This document shows, in pieces, positions 1 to 5,509 of a DNA stretch of 5,509 bases. The position numbers were made by a program, and so were the translations under genes. Numbering within the stretch: the stretch's first letter is position 1; every line of letters starts with the position of its first letter. The notes below the pieces were generated by a model that did no database searches, was not told where the DNA came from, and saw only the letters and a program-made list of their open reading frames with translations. Source of the DNA: Spirochaetaceae bacterium. Its GTDB lineage: Bacteria; Spirochaetota; Spirochaetia; DSM-27196; PWMO01. The DNA is taken from NCBI GenBank assembly GCA_003558175.1, contig PWMO01000478.1, positions 1 through 5,509 of the forward strand, given 5' to 3'.

Positions 1-329
1 CCACCCTGGGAGCGTGGGCCGACCTGCCGCTGCGAGAAAGCGAGCGCCGCGCGCGCCGTGCGGGCAACCGGTCGTGGGGGCCGCACGCCTTCATCTCCCT
101 CTACCCTGAGCTGCTGTTTCTGCGCGACGGTGGTGCCGACGTTGATTTTTACAGCGAGTTGGGAATCCGCCTGCCCGGGGACTTCGGCAACGTGGACCTG
201 TTTCTCAACTACACCCGCATCGGCGATATTGAGGAAATCGAAGCCAGTAAAGAGACGGTTAACCTGATCGGGCTTGGAATCCGATTTGTCGCTGAGCCGC
301 CGCGGAGAAACCCGATTGTCCTTGATTAG
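1..329 (+). CDS. C-terminal part of an outer-membrane beta-barrel-like protein (5' end outside window)
   Basis: The reading frame enters from the left edge (first full codon at position 3) and runs without a stop for 108 codons to TAG at 327-329. No start is needed, so the gene is truncated by the window edge. The translation shows alternating hydrophobic and polar stretches separated by short charged turns. Examples are HAFISLYPELLFLR, DVDFYSELGIRL, NVDLFLNYTRIG and TVNLIGLGIRFV. This is the pattern of amphipathic transmembrane beta strands, and the last strand ends in aromatic Phe-Val as outer-membrane barrels often do. It differs in having a tail of about 13 residues (AEPPRRNPIVLD) after that strand. 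I do not recognise the family; the barrel assignment is an inference from strand pattern only. Its last 14 nt overlap the chosen start of the next gene, suggesting co-translation. A competing frame from 58 to 267 gives a Ser/Thr/Cys-rich peptide with no protein-like pattern and is a shadow. Confidence 0.6.
   Translation, partial: TLGAWADLPLRESERRARRAGNRSWGPHAFISLYPELLFLRDGGADVDFYSELGIRLPGDFGNVDLFLNYTRIGDIEEIEASKETVNLIGLGIRFVAEPPRRNPIVLD
304..308 (+). promoter_or_regulatory. Ribosome binding site that decides the TTG start at 316
   Basis: GGAGA at 304-308 lies 7 nt before TTG at 316, a normal Shine-Dalgarno spacing. The other in-frame TTG codons at 274, 286 and 322 are less well placed: the first two lie upstream of this site and 322 has a 13-nt spacing. 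Confidence 0.5.
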
Positions 330-852
330 AGCCGCCGGGCGCGCGCCGGCGCTGCTGTTGCTGGGCGCCTTGCTGCTGCTTCCCGGCGCCCCGGCAGATG
401 CAGCACCCGCCACCGGGTCAGGGCCGCTCGCGCACGCTCTGCCGGTAGGTGCGGCGGGTTCAGGCGTGATTCTCCCCGGCCCGGAGCCGTTCAGCCTCAA
501 CGCCTATGATGCGGTGCAGGCGCTCTGGATGATCCGGCGGGCGCGGTTGTTGCAGCAGCGGCTTGCGGACGGTGCGCTGCGCACCCTCGCGGTGCGTGAG
601 GTGCGCGCCGTGCTGGTTGGCATCGACCCCGAGGCGCCGACGGAAGCTCTCAGCCGCCGCTACGACCTCCTGGTCAACGGCGAACCACTCGACTGGGACA
701 ACAGCTTTCTTGAGTACGGCGGAAGCATGGTGAACCTGCGCCTGCTTTTCACGTATCGCAACCAGCACCCGCCTCCCGCGCTGCAGTACCGTCTGCCCAC
801 CGATGATGCCGGTTCCACCGTACGCTCGCGCGATTCGCGCCGGTCGCCTTGA
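316..852 (+). CDS. Small exported protein of unknown function
   Basis: This is a 178-residue protein if it starts at TTG 316, chosen because of GGAGA at 304-308. TTG at 322 is possible, and the longest frame begins at TTG 274. From 316 the N-terminus is a textbook signal peptide. A short basic region (Arg5, Arg9) is followed by a Leu/Ala-rich core at about 10-22 and an AlaAspAla signal peptidase I site near residue 29. There is no Cys after the core, so it is not a lipoprotein. The mature part begins with a Pro/Gly/Ala-rich linker. It continues into a folded-looking segment with a helix-like stretch (AYDAVQALWMIRRARLLQQRL), a VRAVLVGIDP strand and a final YDLLVNGEPLDWDNSF/NLRLLFTYR region. 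The Pro- and Arg-rich end looks disordered. I recognise no family, and a periplasmic location is inferred from the signal peptide alone. It overlaps the upstream barrel-like gene by 14 nt, so the two products may act together at the envelope. Confidence 0.65.
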   Translation: MSLIRAAGRAPALLLLGALLLLPGAPADAAPATGSGPLAHALPVGAAGSGVILPGPEPFSLNAYDAVQALWMIRRARLLQQRLADGALRTLAVREVRAVLVGIDPEAPTEALSRRYDLLVNGEPLDWDNSFLEYGGSMVNLRLLFTYRNQHPPPALQYRLPTDDAGSTVRSRDSRRSP

Positions 853-878
853 CGCTCTACAAGCCGGTTCAGTATAAC
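849..878 (+). promoter_or_regulatory. Sigma70-like promoter for the CinA-like/hydrolase/MscS genes
   Basis: TTGACG at 849-854 matches the -35 consensus TTGACA at five of six positions. TATAAC at 873-878 matches the -10 consensus TATAAT at five of six. The spacer is 18 nt. The -35 box overlaps the stop codon of the upstream gene, and the -10 box occupies the 36-nt gap before the GTG at 889. A start of transcription about 7 nt after the -10 box would fall near 885, giving a leader of only a few nucleotides. The match is seen directly; promoter activity is inferred. Confidence 0.5.
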
Positions 879-888
879 CAGAGGCATC

Positions 889-1650
889 GTGTTAGCAATT
901 GTAATTATTGGAGACGAAATACTGAACGGGCAGGTTGACGACGAGAATCTGCCGTTCATGATTCAACAGTTTTCCCGCGCGGGCTATCCGCCGCGCGAAG
1001 TCCGCGTCATTCGCGACGACACGGACGTGATCGCTACCTCCGTCAGCGAGCTGCTCGCGCGCTACACCTACGTGGTGACAGCGGGCGGAGTCGGCCCCAC
1101 GCATGATGACGTCACGCACTCCGGAATAGCCAGGGCATTTGGCGTTCCATTGGAGCGGAACGCTGCCATGATGGCGTTCCTGAGCGCGCGTCACAAGAAC
1201 GATGTAAGCGCGAACGTAGCAAGAATGGCCATGCTGCCGCAGGGGAGCGAGGTTCTGGGACACGAGGACGGCCGCTGGCCCATCATTCGCAAAGAAAACT
1301 GCTTCATGCTGCCCGGGCTGCCGCAGGCGCTGCGCGACAAGATCCCGCGCCTCATATCCCTGCTCCCCAGAGTCGCACCTGCCTGGGTAGCCGCGGTGTA
1401 CCTGGATGCCGAGGAGGTGCTGTTTGCCCACTGGCTGGATGAGCTGCAGCAGAGATTCAGTACGGTGACCATCGGGTCTTACCCGGTGCTGCATGAGCGT
1501 GAGTTCAAGACACGCGTCTCCATCACATCGGAGAGCCGTGATACCGTGTGCAGCGTTATTAGCCTGATTGAAGCGTACGCGCGCCCACACGGCTGGTTTG
1601 TGCGCGCCGATAATCCGCGACAGGGATGGAGGACGACCGATGGACGGTGA
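889..1650 (+). CDS. CinA-like N-terminal (MoCF-type) domain protein, competence/damage-inducible protein A family
   Basis: This 253-residue soluble protein has the signature of the MoCF/CinA-N (COG1058) family. It has GDEILNG at 8-14 and the glycine-rich nucleotide/pterin-binding motif TAGGVGPTHDDVT at 64-76, with LPGLPQALRD at 141-150. Full CinA is about 400 residues and carries a C-terminal nicotinamide-mononucleotide deamidase (PncC) domain. Here the protein stops after the first domain and its linker, so it is a stand-alone COG1058 form. Members of that family have been reported to hydrolyse ADP-ribose or FAD-type dinucleotides, so a nucleotide pyrophosphatase role is more likely than molybdopterin synthesis; this is family knowledge, not visible here. 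The GTG start at 889 places IVIIGDEIL at the N-terminus as in the family. GAGG at 881-884 lies only 4 nt upstream, rather close. The end overlaps the next gene by 11 nt. Confidence 0.85.
   Translation: MLAIVIIGDEILNGQVDDENLPFMIQQFSRAGYPPREVRVIRDDTDVIATSVSELLARYTYVVTAGGVGPTHDDVTHSGIARAFGVPLERNAAMMAFLSARHKNDVSANVARMAMLPQGSEVLGHEDGRWPIIRKENCFMLPGLPQALRDKIPRLISLLPRVAPAWVAAVYLDAEEVLFAHWLDELQQRFSTVTIGSYPVLHEREFKTRVSITSESRDTVCSVISLIEAYARPHGWFVRADNPRQGWRTTDGR
1628..1633 (+). promoter_or_regulatory. Strong ribosome binding site fixing the hydrolase start
   Basis: GGAGGA at 1628-1633 lies 6 nt before ATG 1640, inside the last codons of the CinA-like gene. It supports ATG 1640 over the upstream in-frame TTG at 1568, which would add 24 residues that overlap the CinA-like frame. 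Confidence 0.7.
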
Positions 1651-2434
1651 TGCCGTTGATGCGAAAGACAACTCTGGAAACGCGAACAGCACCGGCCGCA
1701 CCGTTATCCTGGTGCACGGATACGGGGTGCGCGGGTCGTTCTGGGACAAGCTGAAGCCGCGACTGGAACAGAGCGGCATCTCGGTGATTGCACCGGACCT
1801 GGCAGGCGACTCCCCCGAAGACCTGGCCAAGCAGATCGAAGCGCTGGTTCGTCGCGAGTCCCCCGGAGCACCGGTGATGCTGGTTGGGCATAGCCTTGGC
1901 GGCATTCTCTGCTCGCTGGTCGCGTCGCGCGTGGATACCGCCATAGTCTCACACGTGGCGGTCATTGCCGCGCCGTTCGGTGGACGCGCCCGAAAGCTGA
2001 ACCCGATCGTGCGCTTTCTGATTCGTTTTCGCCTGCTGCCGCAGTTCCTCGTCCGACCGCGGTTCTTTTCCGCGGCAACAGCAAAGGCGGATCAGAAGCG
2101 CTGGTTCGCTCGCGCCGTCCCCGAGTCGCCCAGGCTGCAGAGCGTCCTGTTCGCCGAAGGCTGGTTCCCCGCGGAAGCGTTCTCCTCGCCCCTGTCACAG
2201 CGCACCCTGGTTATCTACAGCGAGGCCGACCGCATCGTTGAGGCGTCGGCAACCGCGGAGTTTGCGCGGGCTCTCGGCGCCGAAGAGCTGGTATTCCCGC
2301 TTCGGCGCGCTGTGGGGCACAATGACTTTGCGGCGTCCGACGGCGTAGCCGACGAAGTCGCCGGCGAGTTGCTGCGTTTCTTTGAAGTCGAGGGACTCGA
2401 CACGGGCGCACACGCAGCGGGGTCCGGCGCATGA
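1640..2434 (+). CDS. Alpha/beta-fold hydrolase
   Basis: This 264-residue protein has the complete alpha/beta-hydrolase layout. The oxyanion-hole strand and HGYG motif are at 26-29 (VILVHGYGVRGSFW), and the nucleophile elbow GHSLGG has Ser85. The acid is Asp197 in YSEADRIV and the base is His227 in VGHNDF. Between about 115 and 182 lies an Arg- and Phe-rich insertion (residues such as RFLIRFRLLPQFLVRPRFF) that would form the cap over the active site and could touch membrane lipid. No signal peptide or membrane segment is present, so it is probably cytoplasmic. The substrate cannot be told from sequence; esterase, lipase-like or haloalkane-type activities are all possible, and Asp is absent from the nucleophile position. 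ATG 1640 is chosen for its GGAGGA site. The gene overlaps the CinA-like gene by 11 nt and the channel gene by 4 nt (ATGA), indicating translational coupling. Confidence 0.88.
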   Translation: MDGDAVDAKDNSGNANSTGRTVILVHGYGVRGSFWDKLKPRLEQSGISVIAPDLAGDSPEDLAKQIEALVRRESPGAPVMLVGHSLGGILCSLVASRVDTAIVSHVAVIAAPFGGRARKLNPIVRFLIRFRLLPQFLVRPRFFSAATAKADQKRWFARAVPESPRLQSVLFAEGWFPAEAFSSPLSQRTLVIYSEADRIVEASATAEFARALGAEELVFPLRRAVGHNDFAASDGVADEVAGELLRFFEVEGLDTGAHAAGSGA

Positions 2435-3507
2435 CGGTTACTCAGGGGCTGGCCGCGGCGATTGAAGGGCTCTCGGACCTGTTCATCGTGCTGCTTCTGG
2501 TTGCAGCGGCGGTGTTTGCCGGTCTGATCGTTGGCGGACTGTTTCGTCTCATTGCGCGGTCGATTGCCCGCCGACAACATGCCAGTCTGGCGGTTGAACT
2601 GACGGGACAGATTCGGGGGCCGCTGCGATTGCTTTTCCCGCTGCTGGCGCTCGCCTTGATACAGCCGCTGTTGCCGTTACCACCGGCCCTGGATCAGGTC
2701 TACCACGACCTCGTTCGCATCCTGCTCATCGTTGCCGTGATGTGGACCGCTCTGAGGGCGCTGGCGATCAGCGAGCAATGGCTACTGCAGCAGTTCAACG
2801 TTGAGATAGCAGACAATCTCCACGCGCGCAAGATTCACACCCAGGTCAGGGTGATTCGGCGCATTGCGCTTACCATCGTTCTGGTGGTTGGAATTGCGGC
2901 GTTGCTCCTGACCTTTGAGCCGGTGCGGCAGATCGGAACCACCCTGCTCGCTTCGGCCGGAATCCTGGGACTGGTGGTGGGTTTTGCGGCGCAGAAAACG
3001 CTCGGCCTGGTGGTAGCGGGGCTGCAGGTTGCGCTGGCGCAGCCAATCCGCATCGACGACGTAGTCGTCCTCGAAGGCGAGTGGGGCCGGATAGAAGAGA
3101 TCACGCTGACCTACGTGGTGGTGCGAATCTGGGACCGCCGCCGCCTGGTGGTACCGGTCACCTACTTCATCGAGCGGCCGTTTCAGAACTGGACGCGCGT
3201 CTCCGCCGATCTGCTGGGATCGGTGTTCATCTATGTTGACTACACGTTTCCGGTGCCGGCGCTGCGCGAAGCATTGCGCCGTACCCTGGAAGCTTCACCG
3301 CTGTGGGATCGAGAGGTTTGCGTGCTGCAGGTGACCGACTCCAGGGAGCAGACGCTGGAGCTTCGCGCCCTCATGACCGCGACGGACTCACCCACCCTCT
3401 GGGATCTGCGCTGCGAAGTGCGAGAAGCGCTGGTGGAATTCATCCGTAGCGAGTATCCCGACCATCTGCCGCGACTGCGCGCGGAGATGCGGCCACAGGT
3501 GGATTAA
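2431..3507 (+). CDS. MscS-family mechanosensitive ion channel
   Basis: This 358-residue inner-membrane protein probably opens under membrane tension to release solutes during hypo-osmotic shock. Hydrophobic segments lie at about 16-40, 66-84, 94-113 and 143-161, followed by the conserved pore helix. The pore-lining stretch at about 168-203 is Gly/Ala-rich (ASAGILGLVVGFAAQKTLG, then VVAGLQVALAQPIRIDD), the hallmark of MscS TM3. The beta domain follows (VVVLEGEWGRIEEITLTYVVV, about 211-231), with the typical VPVTYFIERPFQNWTR at 241-256. An alpha/beta C-terminal domain ends at 358. The family core has three membrane helices, so one extra N-terminal helix makes this a medium-sized MscS-like member rather than classical MscS. 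ATG 2431 overlaps the hydrolase stop as ATGA, and only a weak GGGG (2419-2422) precedes it, so translation is likely coupled to the gene before. The gene name within the family is not assigned. Confidence 0.92.
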   Translation: MTVTQGLAAAIEGLSDLFIVLLLVAAAVFAGLIVGGLFRLIARSIARRQHASLAVELTGQIRGPLRLLFPLLALALIQPLLPLPPALDQVYHDLVRILLIVAVMWTALRALAISEQWLLQQFNVEIADNLHARKIHTQVRVIRRIALTIVLVVGIAALLLTFEPVRQIGTTLLASAGILGLVVGFAAQKTLGLVVAGLQVALAQPIRIDDVVVLEGEWGRIEEITLTYVVVRIWDRRRLVVPVTYFIERPFQNWTRVSADLLGSVFIYVDYTFPVPALREALRRTLEASPLWDREVCVLQVTDSREQTLELRALMTATDSPTLWDLRCEVREALVEFIRSEYPDHLPRLRAEMRPQVD

Positions 3508-3579
3508 TTGCGCCCTTCTTAGTATCTTAAGGCGATACAGCGGCAGCAACTTACGGAACTTACGGAGAGAAGCCACTAC
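3508..3579 (+). promoter_or_regulatory. Leader and ribosome binding site of ftsH
   Basis: This is the only gap of note (72 nt). GGAGAG at 3564-3569 lies 10 nt before ATG 3580 and is the probable Shine-Dalgarno site. CGCCCTT at 3511-3517 can pair with AAGGCG at 3529-3534 with one bulged C, but no T run follows, so I do not call a terminator. The -10-like words TAGTAT (3520-3525) and TATCTT (3523-3528) have no convincing -35 partner. No heat-shock promoter consensus is evident. ftsH may therefore be read partly from the upstream operon. Confidence 0.4.
3548..3565 (+). repeat. Perfect 9-bp tandem duplication in the ftsH leader
   Basis: AACTTACGG occurs twice in direct succession (3548-3556 and 3557-3565). 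The second copy merges into the GGAGAG ribosome binding site. It may be a slippage duplication; no known binding protein is recognised. Confidence 0.6.
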
Positions 3580-5509
3580 ATGGACAACAAGCAACAGAAC
3601 GGGCAGCAAAAACCTGGAGGCAACGGTTTCAAACCGCCGTTCGGCGGACCGGACCGGCGTTGGCTCTACATGCTGCTTCCATTTTTGATCTTTCTCCCGT
3701 TCATCACCACGATGTTCACCGGGACCGCCCAGCGCGGCAATGAGATAAGCTACACTCGCTTCCTGTCTGAGATCGACCGTGGCAACGTGCGCGAAGTCAG
3801 CATCGCCGGCTACAGAATCGATGCCGAGCTTGACCGCCCGATCAACGACACATCCCTGATCGGTGACGGGACGTCGGTCTACACCTACGTGCCCTCATTC
3901 GGTGACGCGGAGGTGATGGAACGGCTGCGGGAGCAGAACGTCACCGTCTACACGCGCCCGGCGCAGGAACCGGTATCCTTCGTCGCCCTGCTGATGAACA
4001 TACTGCCGCTGCTGCTGCTGGTCTGGATCGGCTTTGCTCTCTTCCGCAACATGCGTAGCCAGGGCAGAAACATCTTCAGCGTGGGACAGAACAAAGCCAA
4101 GCTGTACGAAAAGACCGAGAAGGAGCGCACTACCTTCGCCGATGTCGCCGGCCTCGAAGGCGCCAAAGAAGAGATCATGGAGGTGGTCGATTTCCTCAAA
4201 TATCCCAACCGCTTCCAGAAGATCGGCGCCAAGACGCCCAAAGGGCTGCTGCTGGTTGGTCCGCCGGGAACCGGTAAGACCTTGATTGCGCGCGCAATTG
4301 CGGGAGAGGCCGGCGTCCCGTTCTACAGCATGAGCGGTTCGGACTTCATGGAGATGTTTGTGGGCGTGGGTGCGTCGCGTGTGCGCAACCTCTTCCAGGA
4401 CGCCAAGAAGCGTGCGCCGGCCATCATCTTCATTGACTAGCTGGATTCAGTCGGCCGCCACCGCGGCGCGGGCCTGGGAGGCGGACATGACGAGCGCGAG
4501 CAGACCTTGAATCAGCTGCTCTCGGAGCTCGACGGCTTTGAGCCCAACGACACCACCATCGTGGTTGCAGCAACAAACCGGCCGGATATTCTCGATCCCG
4601 CGCTGCTAAGGCCGGGTCGCTTTGACCGCCGCATCACCATCGACCTTCCCACCGTGCGAGACCGTGAGGCAATTCTCAAGGTGCATGCGCGCAACAAACC
4701 GCTTGCCGACGACGTTAAGCTTGAGACCATAGCGCAGGGAACTCCCGGATTCAGCGGCGCCGACCTGCAGAACCTGCTGAACGAGGCGGCACTGCTGGCC
4801 GCGCGCCAGAAGCGAGAAACCATCACCGAGTCGGACATCGAACAGGCCCGTGACAAGGTATTGCTGGGGCTCGAGCGCAAGAATCTCACCATCAACGGAG
4901 ACGAGCGCAAGATCATCGCCTACCATGAAGCCGGGCACGCGCTGACGGCGGCCATGCTGCCCAACACCGATCCGCTGTTCAAGGTGACCATCATACCGCG
5001 CGAGAACTCACTGGGCGTCACGCAGCAGCTGCCCAAAGAAGAGAAGTACCTCTACAGCAAGGAGTACCTGCAGGACCGCATCGTGGTCATGCTTGGCGGC
5101 CGGGTGGCCGAAGAGATCGTGTTCAAATCGGTCACCAGCGGAGCTGAGAACGATTTCCGCGAGGCAACCAGGCTCGCCCGCAAGATGATCAGTGACTGGG
5201 GTATGAGCGAAAAGTTCGGCACCTTCTCCTCCGGAAGTCAGCGCAAGAACGTTTTTCTTGGCGAGGAACTTTCGCACCAGCGCGAGTACTCGGAAGAGAC
5301 CGCGCGACTTCTGGATGAAGAGATCCAGGCGCTGTTGCGAAGATCGCACAAACAGGCAACCGAACTTCTGACTCAGCGGCGCAAGACGCTGGACGGCATC
5401 GCGGAAGCGTTGCTCCAGAAGGAGCAGCTTGGAGCGAATGACGTGTTGCAGCTCATCAACGGCAGCGCTGAGTCCGGCTCCACCAAGCGCAGCGCTTCCC
5501 GCTCAAAGA
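3580..5509 (+). CDS. ftsH: ATP-dependent zinc metalloprotease FtsH, interrupted by an in-frame amber codon at 4438 (3' end outside window)
   Basis: FtsH is a hexameric AAA+ protease of the inner membrane that degrades membrane and short-lived cytosolic proteins. The frame runs 643 codons to the window edge, close to the usual family length, so few residues are missing. It has a Gln/Gly-rich cytosolic start, membrane helix 1 at about 28-47, a small periplasmic domain at about 50-132 and membrane helix 2 at about 135-155. Then come Walker A GPPGTGKT at 227-234 and pore loop MFVGVG at 259-264. Walker B reads IIFID at 282-286, followed by TAG at codon 287 instead of Glu. After it the frame continues perfectly: [24 protein letters not shown], sensor Asn333, arginine fingers Arg344 and Arg347, zinc site HEAGH at 449-453 and third ligand Asp525. 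Read literally, translation gives a 286-residue fragment with both membrane helices and Walker A but no protease. Whether it is a nonsense allele, a sequence error or read through cannot be decided here. Confidence 0.93.
4438..4440 (+). other. In-frame TAG replacing the Walker B catalytic glutamate codon of ftsH
   Basis: The codon follows GAC of IIFID and precedes CTG GAT TCA (Leu-Asp-Ser). In FtsH proteins this position is an almost invariant Glu that activates water for ATP hydrolysis. A single G-to-T change of GAG yields TAG. No frameshift accompanies it; at least 356 sense codons follow in the same frame to the window edge. Confidence 0.9.

Noticed and set aside
58..267. 69-codon + strand frame at the left edge
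   Set aside because: The overlapping frame from position 3 to 329 gives a protein-like beta-strand pattern; this one is a low-complexity shadow.
892..1965. 357-codon open frame on the - strand opposite the CinA-like and hydrolase genes
   Set aside because: It is a shadow of GC-rich coding DNA: its translation has no recognisable domain, while the + strand shows two clear families with intact motifs.
3511..3534. Rho-independent terminator between the MscS gene and ftsH
   Set aside because: The stem is short with a bulge and an 11-nt loop, and no T tract follows it.
3508..3539. Sigma70 promoter for ftsH using TTGCGC (3508-3513) and GATACA (3534-3539)
   Set aside because: The 20-nt spacer and poor -10 match make it weak, and no better pair was found.
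4438..4440. Genome-wide reassignment of TAG to a sense codon
   Set aside because: The barrel-like gene at the left ends in TAG (327-329), and reading through it gives only an Arg/Ala/Gly-rich shadow of the next gene. No other in-frame TAG occurs within the genes of the window.
4438..4440. Pyrrolysine or programmed frameshift at the ftsH stop
   Set aside because: The frame is unchanged on both sides, so no shift is needed. No evident stem-loop element follows, and the site is normally Glu, which makes pyrrolysine unlikely.

Overview
The window is GC-rich bacterial DNA with every recognisable gene on the + strand. One gene is an outer-membrane-barrel-like protein and another carries a classical signal peptide, so the source is probably a diderm (Gram-negative-type) bacterium. 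The lineage cannot be fixed from sequence alone. The FtsH wording (a Walker B region that would read FID-E-LDS, then SELDGF) gives only a faint, low-confidence hint of a spirochaete-like or deep-branching group. The start codons I chose include TTG and GTG, and stop codons are mixed.

Layout: (1) 1-329, the 3' end of a beta-barrel-like protein gene. (2) About 316-852, a small exported protein of unknown function that overlaps the end of gene 1. (3) 889-1650, a stand-alone CinA N-terminal (MoCF/COG1058-type) domain protein, preceded by a good sigma70-like promoter (TTGACG-N18-TATAAC). (4) 1640-2434, an alpha/beta-fold hydrolase with a complete Ser-Asp-His triad, overlapping gene 3 by 11 nt. (5) 2431-3507, an MscS-family mechanosensitive channel joined to gene 4 by an ATGA overlap. 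(6) A 72-nt gap, then the AAA+ membrane metalloprotease gene ftsH from 3580 to the right edge. Genes 1-5 look like one tightly packed transcription unit with an extra internal promoter. ftsH has its own leader and ribosome binding site.

The outstanding observation is in ftsH. The frame is continuous and well conserved from 3580 to 5509 except for one in-frame amber codon, TAG at 4438-4440. It sits exactly where the family has the catalytic Walker B glutamate (hhhhDE). One base change (GAG to TAG) explains it. Everything downstream is intact: sensor 1 Asn, arginine fingers, HEAGH zinc site and third zinc ligand. The sequence therefore suggests either a very recent nonsense lesion, a sequence error, or an amber codon that is read through. 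It does not suggest an old decayed pseudogene. No CRISPR array, tRNA, rRNA, insertion sequence or other mobile element was seen.
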